In this document: piece by piece, positions 7,208 through 13,848 of the stretch | Layout: the number at the start of each line of letters is the position of its first letter | Position numbering within the stretch: the first letter of the stretch is position 1 | Source of the DNA: Bacteroidaceae bacterium | Lineage (GTDB): Bacteria > Bacteroidota > Bacteroidia > Bacteroidales > Barnesiellaceae_A | Length of the DNA stretch: 15,639 nucleotides | Direction: 5' to 3' | NCBI GenBank assembly: GCA_017561285.1 | Contig: JAFZDG010000297.1 | Location: 1-15,639, forward strand | Notes under the pieces: generated by a model | What the model saw: the letters and a program-made list of their open reading frames with translations, nothing else | Databases searched by the model: none | What the model was told of the DNA's origin: nothing | Translations under genes and position numbers: made by a program

Positions 7208-8074
7208 ATGAGTTTGAAAATCGTAGTATTGGCCAAGCAAGTGCCTGATACCCGCAATGTGGGAAAAGATGCTATGAAAGAAGACGGTACAATCAACCGT
7301 GCAGCACTGCCTGCCATCTTCAACCCCGAGGATTTGAACGCTTTGGAACAAGCATTACGCCTAAAAGAGCAACATCCCGGCTCGACTGTTACTTTGTTGA
7401 CAATGGGACCTCCCCGAGCTGCCGAAATAATTCGTGAAGGTATGTTTCGTGGTGCCGATGGTGGTATAGTTCTTACCGACCGCGCCTTTGCCGGTGCCGA
7501 TACATTGGCTACATCGTATGCTTTGTCGTGTGCTGTGCGCAAGATTGCACAATATGATATTATTATTGGTGGTCGTCAGGCTATCGATGGCGATACAGCC
7601 CAAGTAGGTCCTCAAATTGCCGAGAAGTTGGGTATTCCTCAAGTTACCTATGCCGAGGAGATTATGTCGGTAGTAGAAGGTAAAGCCACTATCAAGCGTC
7701 GTCTTGAGCGTGGTGTCGAGACCGTAACTTGTCCGCTTCCTTTGGTTGTAACCGTTAATGGTAGTGCCGATGAGTGCCGTCCTCGCAATGCCCGACTCAT
7801 TCAAAAGTACAAATATGCCAAGTCGCCCAGTGAGAAGGCCGAGTGCGAATGCACTTGCTTGTATGAAAAGCGCGACTACCTCAATATTGCCGAGTGGAGT
7901 GTAAACGATGTGGATGCCGATCTCGAGCAAGTAGGTATGGCCGGTTCGCCCACGAAGGTGAAAACTGTTGAGAATGTAGTTTTCCAAGCCAAAGAGAGCA
8001 AGCGTCTTGAGGGCACTGATGCCGAGATTGATGCTTTGATACAAGAACTTATTGCCAACCACACAATCGGATAA
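7208..8074 (+). CDS. etfB: Electron transfer flavoprotein beta subunit
   Basis: 288 residues. EtfB pairs with EtfA to form the heterodimeric electron transfer flavoprotein, which carries electrons between acyl-CoA dehydrogenases and other redox partners in the cytoplasm. The N-terminus (LKIVVLAKQVPDT) is the classical EtfB opening. GGRQAIDGDTAQVGPQIAEK starts at residue 121 and is the nucleotide-binding segment, which holds AMP in ordinary ETFs and a second FAD in electron-bifurcating ones. The family's RRLERG(V)E and PLPLVVTV strands follow. It is somewhat longer than the usual 250-265 residues; part of the extra length is an acidic stretch with a C-x-C-x-C cluster (C213, C215, C217) I do not recognise from the family. 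It is the first gene of a tight operon, with etfA 43 bases downstream. Which ETF class it belongs to cannot be settled by reading alone. Confidence 0.96.
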   Translation: MSLKIVVLAKQVPDTRNVGKDAMKEDGTINRAALPAIFNPEDLNALEQALRLKEQHPGSTVTLLTMGPPRAAEIIREGMFRGADGGIVLTDRAFAGADTLATSYALSCAVRKIAQYDIIIGGRQAIDGDTAQVGPQIAEKLGIPQVTYAEEIMSVVEGKATIKRRLERGVETVTCPLPLVVTVNGSADECRPRNARLIQKYKYAKSPSEKAECECTCLYEKRDYLNIAEWSVNDVDADLEQVGMAGSPTKVKTVENVVFQAKESKRLEGTDAEIDALIQELIANHTIG

Positions 8075-8117
8075 GCAATAGATGCCTTTATAATTAAATA
8101 AGTAATACCAATAGAAT

Positions 8118-9137
8118 ATGAATAACCTTATTGTATATTGCGAAATAGAAGATGGCATCATTGCCGATGTCAGCCTCGAACTCCTTACCAAAGGTCGCAC
8201 ACTCGCCAATAAACTCAATTGCCAACTCGAGGCTCTCGTAATTGGTAGTGGCTTGGAAGGTGTTGAGAAACAACTCTTTCCTTATGGCGTAGATATAGTA
8301 TATACTGCCGATGATACCCGTCTTTATCCCTATACATCATTGCCTCACACTGCGGTAGTTTGTGGTTTGTTCCGCGAGATTACTCCTCAAGTATGCTTGA
8401 TGGGTGCTACAAGCATTGGTCGTGATTTGGGCCCACGTGTATCTTCGACACTCCATAGCGGTCTCACTGCCGACTGTACTTCGCTCGAAATAGGTCCCCA
8501 CGAAGATAAAAAAGCAGGTAAAACCTACGAGAACCTTCTCTATCAAATTCGCCCCGCTTTTGGTGGTAACATTGTTGCAACGATTGTCAATCCCGACTGC
8601 CGTCCGCAAATGGCTACCGTTCGCGAAGGCGTAATGAAAAAAGAGATTTACAACGAAGCTCATCAAGGTCAAGTGGTGAAACTCGATGTAAACAAATATG
8701 TGCAAGATGCCGACTTTGTAGTTGAGATTATCGACCGTCAGATGGAGAAATCGAAAGCCAATATCAAGGGCGCTCCCATTGTAGTAGCCGGAGGCTATGG
8801 TATGGGTTCGAAAGAGAATTTCGATATGCTCTATGACTTGGCTGCTGTCTTGGGTGGCGAGGTAGGTGCAAGCCGCGCGGCTGTCGATGCCGGTTACTGC
8901 GAGCACGACCGTCAAATAGGTCAAACAGGTGTTACCGTTCGTCCCAAACTCTATATCGCTTGTGGTATATCGGGACAAATTCAGCATATTGCCGGTATGC
9001 AAGAGAGTTCAATCATCATCTCTATCAACAATGATGCCAATGCTCCCATCAATACAATTGCAGATTATGTAATAACCGGTAATGTTGAGGATGTTGTTCC
9101 CAAACTCATCAAATACTACAAGAAAAATTCGAAATAA
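8118..9137 (+). CDS. etfA: Electron transfer flavoprotein alpha subunit
   Basis: 339 residues; the FAD-binding alpha subunit of the ETF encoded with the upstream etfB. The N-terminal half (1-210) is the alpha/beta domain typical of EtfA. The C-terminal FAD domain is intact: VVAGGYGMGS (222-231), GASRAAVDAGY (250-260), QIGQTG (266-271), ACGISGQIQHIAGM (281-294) and NNDANAPI (304-311). All are close to the family consensus. The length is near normal (310-340), and no ferredoxin domain is fused at the N-terminus. The acyl-CoA dehydrogenase gene starts 27 bases downstream, so the ETF's likely partner is encoded in the same operon. Electron flow in an anaerobe could run toward or away from the acyl-CoA enzyme; the sequence does not decide this. 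Confidence 0.97.
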   Translation: MNNLIVYCEIEDGIIADVSLELLTKGRTLANKLNCQLEALVIGSGLEGVEKQLFPYGVDIVYTADDTRLYPYTSLPHTAVVCGLFREITPQVCLMGATSIGRDLGPRVSSTLHSGLTADCTSLEIGPHEDKKAGKTYENLLYQIRPAFGGNIVATIVNPDCRPQMATVREGVMKKEIYNEAHQGQVVKLDVNKYVQDADFVVEIIDRQMEKSKANIKGAPIVVAGGYGMGSKENFDMLYDLAAVLGGEVGASRAAVDAGYCEHDRQIGQTGVTVRPKLYIACGISGQIQHIAGMQESSIIISINNDANAPINTIADYVITGNVEDVVPKLIKYYKKNSK

Positions 9138-9164
9138 TAACGCACTACGATAAAACTAAGAAAT

Positions 9165-10868
9165 ATGTCAAATTTCTATTTAGATAACAGTGACCTAAGA
9201 CATCACTTGACTCACCCGCTTATGCAAAAGTTGGTGACTATGAGAGAGCGCAACTATGCCGACGCTGAGAAATACGACTATGCTCCCTTTAACTTTGAAG
9301 ATGCTATGGATAGCTACGAGAAGGTATTGGAGATTGCCGGTGAAATATCGGGCGAAATCGTAGCTGCTAATGCCGAGAGTGTCGATCACGAAGGCCCCCA
9401 TGTGGTAGATGGTCGCGTGGTATATGCTCAAGGTACTCAAAAGAACCTCGATGCGCTTATCAAAGCCGGTTTGATGGGTATCTCTATTCCCCGCCGTTAC
9501 AACGGCTTGAACTTCTCGCTTGTTCCTTATATCATGGCTGCCGATATGGTGAGTCGTGCCGATGCCGGTTTTGTTAATATCTGGGGCTTGCAAGATTGTG
9601 CCGAAACAATATATGAATTTGCCAACGAGGAGCAAAAAGCCAAATATCTTCCCCGCGTTTGCGCAGGCGAAACAATGGCAATGGACTTGACCGAACCCGA
9701 TGCAGGTAGCGACTTGCAAGCCGTTATGCTCAAGGCTACTTATAGCGAAGAGGATGGCTGTTGGTATTTGAATGGTGTGAAACGTTTCATTACCAACGGT
9801 GATGGCGATATAGCTCTTGTATTGGCTCGCTCGGAAGAGGGTACAAAAGATGGTCGTGGCTTGTCAATGTTCATTTATGACAAGAACGATGGCGGTGTAA
9901 CCGTTCGCCGCATCGAGAATAAGATGGGTATTAAAGGCTCGCCTACTTGCGAGTTGGTATTCAAGAATGCTCGTGCCGAGTTGTGCGGTAGCCGTAAGAT
10001 GGGACTTATCAAGTACGTTATGGCCTTGATGAACGGTGCGCGTTTGGGTATCGCAGCCCAATCGGTAGGTGTGTCGGAGGCTGCCTATCGCGAGGCGCTT
10101 GCTTATGCCAAGGATCGTAAGCAATTTGGAAAAGCTATCATCGAGTTCCCCGCTGTATATGAGATGATTTCGGTTATGAAAGCTAAGCTCGATGCTTCTC
10201 GTTCTTTGTTGTACGAAACAACTCGTTTTGTCGATCTCTACAAGAACTGGGAGGATATTGCCAAAGAGCGTCTCTTGGAAGATGAAGAACGTGCCGAGAT
10301 GAAGGCTTACCAAAAACTTGCCGATGCCTTTACTCCCCTTGCCAAAGGTATGTCGAGCGAGTATTGTAACCAAAATGCCTACGACTGTGTACAAGTACAT
10401 GGTGGTTCGGGCTTTATGAAGGATTATGCTTGTGAGCGCATCTATCGCGATGCACGTATCACATCTATCTATGAGGGTACTACTCAATTGCAAGTAGTTG
10501 CCGCTATCCGCCACGTCACCACAGGTTCGTATCTCAATAAGATTAAGGAGTACGAAACAGCCGAAATCAATGCCGACTTGTTGCCCTTGCGCGAGCGTCT
10601 TGTTGCAATGCGCGAGAAGTACGAGGCAGCTGTTACAAAGGTTACCGAAACAAAAGACAATGAGTTGATAGACTTTATGGCACGCCGATTGGTTGAGATG
10701 GCAGGTAACATCATTATGGGACACTTGCTCTTGCTCGATACCACTCGTAACGAGAAGTTTGCTACCTCGGCTCGTGTATATATCAATATGGGTGAGGCCG
10801 AAGTTGCCAAACACGCCGCCTTTATCGATAGCTATACTGCAGAACAACTTGCCGACTATCGTCGTTAA
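9165..10868 (+). CDS. Acyl-CoA dehydrogenase with long C-terminal extension
   Basis: 567 residues. A flavoprotein that interconverts acyl-CoA and trans-2-enoyl-CoA, passing electrons to or from ETF. The core is complete: the middle-domain FAD/substrate motif LTEPDAGSD (175-183), DRKQFGK, the flavin-contacting HGGSGFMKDYACERIYRDAR, and IYEGTTQLQ, whose Glu (E437) is at the position of the catalytic base in short/medium-chain enzymes. It is much longer than classical members (about 380 residues). It has an extra N-terminal segment of about 75 residues, an acidic insertion in the C-terminal helical domain (NWEDIAKERLLEDEERAEMK), and about 120 residues after the catalytic loop. This resembles the group with the acyl-CoA dehydrogenase C-terminal extension. 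It is the last gene of the etfB-etfA operon and ends at a strong terminator. Chain-length preference is unknown; a short-chain (e.g. crotonyl/butyryl) role is inference. Confidence 0.95.
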   Translation: MSNFYLDNSDLRHHLTHPLMQKLVTMRERNYADAEKYDYAPFNFEDAMDSYEKVLEIAGEISGEIVAANAESVDHEGPHVVDGRVVYAQGTQKNLDALIKAGLMGISIPRRYNGLNFSLVPYIMAADMVSRADAGFVNIWGLQDCAETIYEFANEEQKAKYLPRVCAGETMAMDLTEPDAGSDLQAVMLKATYSEEDGCWYLNGVKRFITNGDGDIALVLARSEEGTKDGRGLSMFIYDKNDGGVTVRRIENKMGIKGSPTCELVFKNARAELCGSRKMGLIKYVMALMNGARLGIAAQSVGVSEAAYREALAYAKDRKQFGKAIIEFPAVYEMISVMKAKLDASRSLLYETTRFVDLYKNWEDIAKERLLEDEERAEMKAYQKLADAFTPLAKGMSSEYCNQNAYDCVQVHGGSGFMKDYACERIYRDARITSIYEGTTQLQVVAAIRHVTTGSYLNKIKEYETAEINADLLPLRERLVAMREKYEAAVTKVTETKDNELIDFMARRLVEMAGNIIMGHLLLLDTTRNEKFATSARVYINMGEAEVAKHAAFIDSYTAEQLADYRR

Positions 10869-10882
10869 TCGTTCTGCCCCAT

Positions 10883-10928
10883 ATAACAAAACAGCGATGC
10901 ATCTCACTCGGGTGCATCGCTGTTGTTA
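10883..10928. terminator. Bidirectional terminator between acd and lpxK
   Basis: A perfect 12-bp stem, AACAGCGATGCA (10890-10901) with TGCATCGCTGTT (10913-10924), around an 11-nt loop. ATAAC (10883-10887) can pair with GTTAT (10925-10929) after a two-base bulge. It lies in the 77-base gap between converging genes: 21 bases after the acd stop and about 17 bases beyond the lpxK stop. Read on the minus strand it is followed by TTTTGTTAT, so it can serve both transcripts. Confidence 0.85.
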
Positions 10929-10945
10929 TTTGTATATGGTTTGGT

Positions 10946-12016
10946 CTATTGAAGTCCTAAATCTACTGCTTGCAAAATTCGTTGGTCAAAACCTATTTTG
11001 ATAGAAGTGGGTTGTATGACACTCTTCAATGGCAGTACATAACAGTTGTTTGTTATTTGTGACGGTAAATCGTAGCCCGATAATCGTGCAGCATCTTTCT
11101 CTGTCGTGAGTATTATGGCCTTCTTGGCTTCGGTTGTTTGGGCGAGCTTCTCTATCTCTTGTGTGGTGAAGTTGTGATGATCGGGGTACGACTGCACTGT
11201 AATTTGCGAGGTGTATTGGCTCACATACTCTATCATAGGCGCGGGATTGGCTATGCCGGTAAAGATAATGATTGGGCCCATATCGGCAAGGTGCTCAATG
11301 TCTTGGCACTTGTGCGTCTCTATGTGTCGGGGTGTGCCGTAGGCTATGTGAGCTGCGAATGTTGAGGTGCTGTCGAAGTGTAATCTGTCGGCTTCTTGGC
11401 TTATTTCCTCTTGGGTGAGTATATGAGTACATTTGGTCAACACTACAATATCGGCCCTTTTCAGCCCGCTCATAGGTTCGCGCAGTCTGCCTGCCGGTAG
11501 TGGTAAGTCGGCATAAATGGGGCGATTGTAGTCGCAAAGAACAATCGACAGTGTGGGGCGTACATAACGATGTTGATGAGCATCGTCAAGCAATATAACC
11601 TCGGGAGGGGTAGCTTGTTGTTGCAACAGTTTTATCCCTCTACGGCGGTTGCTGTCAACGGCTACGGTTATGGTAGGGTACTTGCGATATATTTGTAATG
11701 GTTCATCACCTATATCGCTTGCAGTACTATGGGATGAGGCTATGACAAAACCTCGACTCTTGCGACCATATCCTCTACTCAGCACCGCTACTCGTTTGTG
11801 TGGCGATAGTAGTTCTATCAGATATTCGGTGAGTGGGGTTTTGCCCGTACCGCCTACTGTGAGGTTTCCTACCGATATAATAGGAATAGAAAACTCCTCG
11901 ACCGGGAGTATTCCTCGGTCGAAGAGTCTGTTTCTCATCCACACACCGGTGCTATATAGCCAAGCCAATGGTAGCAGAGGCTTGTAGATGTGTGGTATAT
12001 CCTTACGATTGGACAT
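10946..12016 (-). CDS. lpxK: Tetraacyldisaccharide 4'-kinase
   Basis: 356 residues. LpxK phosphorylates the 4' position of tetraacyldisaccharide-1-phosphate to make lipid IVA, in the Raetz lipid A pathway at the cytoplasmic face of the inner membrane. Its N-terminal helix (IPHIYKPLLPLAWLYSTGVW) is the expected membrane-associated segment. The P-loop is SVGNLTVGGTGKTP, with K59. GDEP at 103-106 carries the conserved Asp (D104) thought to be catalytic. DDAHQHR (144-150) is the Walker-B-like motif; most family members have Phe where His147 stands. PLPAGRLREP (172-181) and YPDHHNF are also conserved. The length is normal (330-370). Its ATG shares one base with the sppA stop (TAATG), implying translational coupling. 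Transcription probably ends at the bidirectional terminator downstream. Confidence 0.95.
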   Translation of the reverse strand: MSNRKDIPHIYKPLLPLAWLYSTGVWMRNRLFDRGILPVEEFSIPIISVGNLTVGGTGKTPLTEYLIELLSPHKRVAVLSRGYGRKSRGFVIASSHSTASDIGDEPLQIYRKYPTITVAVDSNRRRGIKLLQQQATPPEVILLDDAHQHRYVRPTLSIVLCDYNRPIYADLPLPAGRLREPMSGLKRADIVVLTKCTHILTQEEISQEADRLHFDSTSTFAAHIAYGTPRHIETHKCQDIEHLADMGPIIIFTGIANPAPMIEYVSQYTSQITVQSYPDHHNFTTQEIEKLAQTTEAKKAIILTTEKDAARLSGYDLPSQITNNCYVLPLKSVIQPTSIKIGFDQRILQAVDLGLQ

Positions 12017-12018
12017 TA
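12014..12018 (-). promoter_or_regulatory. TAATG stop/start overlap of sppA and lpxK
   Basis: On the minus strand, the TAA of sppA (12018-12016) and the ATG of lpxK (12016-12014) share the A at 12016. This arrangement favours re-initiation by the same ribosome and fixes the lpxK start. Confidence 0.85.
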
Positions 12019-13800
12019 CTTAATGGTGATATTGTCCATACGAGCTTGTACGCCTTTGATATTTTCTATCTCTTTGAGAGCATTGAAGTATTCAAGATCC
12101 TCTCCGAGTACCCAAGAGGCAATATTGGCACGTGTCATATTGCCAAAGTTCTCCATAAGTTTCTCAAATTTGCTCTTCACTGCGGGATAGTTGGCAACTT
12201 TGTAGTCTTCGAGTTCGCATGCTTGAGCAGCGTAAGCGATAGCATCATCAATGCTACCTATTTCATCTACAAGGCCTATTTCAGCAGCCGTTTTACCAAT
12301 CCATACACGACCTTCAGCTATCTTCTTGATGTCGTCTTGGCTCATACCACGACCTTCGGCACAACGACGGGTAAAAAGGTCGTAAGTATTCTCGATGCTG
12401 CGTTGTATAGCCATAGCTTCGTTTTCTTTTATGCCACAGTATAGGGCCTCACCGCTAAAAGGATTACCACCATTGTGTGTAAATGCACCATCAAAGCGCA
12501 AACCCAATTTGTCTTGAGCCAACTCTTTGGCAACGGGCAGTGTTCCAAATACACCAATAGAACCTGTGAGAGTAGTATTCTCGGCAAAGATGCGGTCGGC
12601 ACCACATGAAATGTAGTAACCACCCGAAGCTGCCATATCGCTCATAGATACGATAAATTTCTTGCCGGCAGCTTTTATTGCTTCGAGTTCGGCCCAGATT
12701 TGCTCCGATGCATATGCACTACCACCGGGTGAGTTCACGCGCAATACAACAGCCTTGATATTTTCGTCTTTGCGTATTTTGGTCAACTCGGGGACGAGAT
12801 CGTCGCTATTGATGCCGCCACCGCTCTCCATAATGTCGCCTACTGCATAAACTACAGCAATAGTATTTTTTGATTGGCTTTCATCTACTACTGTCGAAGC
12901 AAGTTGGCTTACGGTTGCAAAGTTTATCTTATCATCTTCTGCAACACCTACTTTAGTCTTAAGCCACTCGTCAAATTGAGGACGATACATAAGTGTGTCA
13001 ACAAGGTTCATAGCGAGCATCTCTTGGGTGGGAGCAACTGAGATAATTGAATTGGCAATGTTGTTGAAGTGCTCAGCTGTAAATCCACGAGAAGCGGTTA
13101 CACCGGTAGTGTATGTATCCCAAATTGTATTGAGGTAGGCGAGTGTTTGTTCGCGGTTGGCAGGACTCATCTCCTCGCACATATAAGGCTCAACGGCCGA
13201 CTTATATGTACCTACACGGAATATCTTCATCTCTACACCCAATTTCTTGAATGCAAGGGGGTAGAACATTTGCATACCACCCAAACCATGTATATCGACA
13301 CTGCCAATGGGGTTGAGTACAACAGTGTCGGCTACCGATGCAAGTACATAGTCGCCTTGAGCGTAGTTGTCGGCATATGCATAGATCCATTTGCCGCTCT
13401 TCTCTTTGAAATCTACGAGCATATTGCGTACTTGCTCGATTGATGCGGGCATAGCCGAAAGACCTTTAGCGTTGAGGTAGATACCTACGATGTTGTTGTC
13501 GTTGGCAGCTGTTTCCAACGCTTTGCGTATTTGGTCAAGACCAATCGATTCACTATCACCTCCTTGGTTGAGCAAAGTCATAGGATCGAGATTTACATCT
13601 TCTTCATATCGCTCTTGCAGTGTACCGCTAAGGTCTATTTTGAGTACGGTATTGGTCTTTGAGATATAAGGCTTCTCTTGTGATGTCACTGATGAAGCTG
13701 TAATGCCCACAAGTGTGGCTGTAAATATTAGCACCAATATAAGTCCTGCGATGAGTGTTCCCAACACGCATGCAAAGGTGGTTTTAAAAAACTTTTTCAT
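12016..13800 (-). CDS. sppA: Signal peptide peptidase SppA, 67K type (protease IV)
   Basis: 594 residues; a membrane-bound serine protease with a Ser/Lys dyad that degrades cleaved signal peptides at the periplasmic face of the inner membrane. One N-terminal transmembrane segment is clear (about 10-36: FACVLGTLIAGLILVLIFTA). The long form carries two tandem S49 domains. The N-terminal one supplies the lysine (RVGTYKSAVEPY, K200) and the C-terminal one the serine (SDMAASGGYY, S392), matching the K209/S409 arrangement of E. coli SppA. NSPGG (356-360) and TLTGSIGVF support the family call. Start ATG 13800 gives MKKFF just before the anchor. A 48-base gap separates it from the upstream minus-strand gene, with no obvious TAnnTTTG box in the gap, so co-transcription is plausible. 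lpxK follows with a one-base overlap. Confidence 0.97.
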   Translation of the reverse strand: MKKFFKTTFACVLGTLIAGLILVLIFTATLVGITASSVTSQEKPYISKTNTVLKIDLSGTLQERYEEDVNLDPMTLLNQGGDSESIGLDQIRKALETAANDNNIVGIYLNAKGLSAMPASIEQVRNMLVDFKEKSGKWIYAYADNYAQGDYVLASVADTVVLNPIGSVDIHGLGGMQMFYPLAFKKLGVEMKIFRVGTYKSAVEPYMCEEMSPANREQTLAYLNTIWDTYTTGVTASRGFTAEHFNNIANSIISVAPTQEMLAMNLVDTLMYRPQFDEWLKTKVGVAEDDKINFATVSQLASTVVDESQSKNTIAVVYAVGDIMESGGGINSDDLVPELTKIRKDENIKAVVLRVNSPGGSAYASEQIWAELEAIKAAGKKFIVSMSDMAASGGYYISCGADRIFAENTTLTGSIGVFGTLPVAKELAQDKLGLRFDGAFTHNGGNPFSGEALYCGIKENEAMAIQRSIENTYDLFTRRCAEGRGMSQDDIKKIAEGRVWIGKTAAEIGLVDEIGSIDDAIAYAAQACELEDYKVANYPAVKSKFEKLMENFGNMTRANIASWVLGEDLEYFNALKEIENIKGVQARMDNITIK

Positions 13801-13848
13801 TTGCGTTATTTTTAAGTGTTTATAAATGTCTTTATTCTTATGTTGTTA

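Noticed and set aside
7361..8218. Minus-strand open frame of 285 codons opposite etfB
   Set aside because: A shadow of etfB: the sequence is low-complexity, has no domain and no leader, and spans the etfB-etfA junction.
9864..10907. Minus-strand open frame of 347 codons opposite the acyl-CoA dehydrogenase
   Set aside because: Antisense frames stay open here because the real genes seldom use TTA, CTA or TCA codons. It has no recognisable motif and overlaps the terminator.
11968..12444. Plus-strand open frame of 158 codons opposite the lpxK-sppA junction
   Set aside because: It is antisense to two firmly identified genes and has no domain or upstream signals.
13801..13848. A promoter or terminator in the gap upstream of sppA
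   Set aside because: No TAnnTTTG box with a spaced TTG and no stable hairpin was visible on the minus strand; it is treated as an intra-operon gap.
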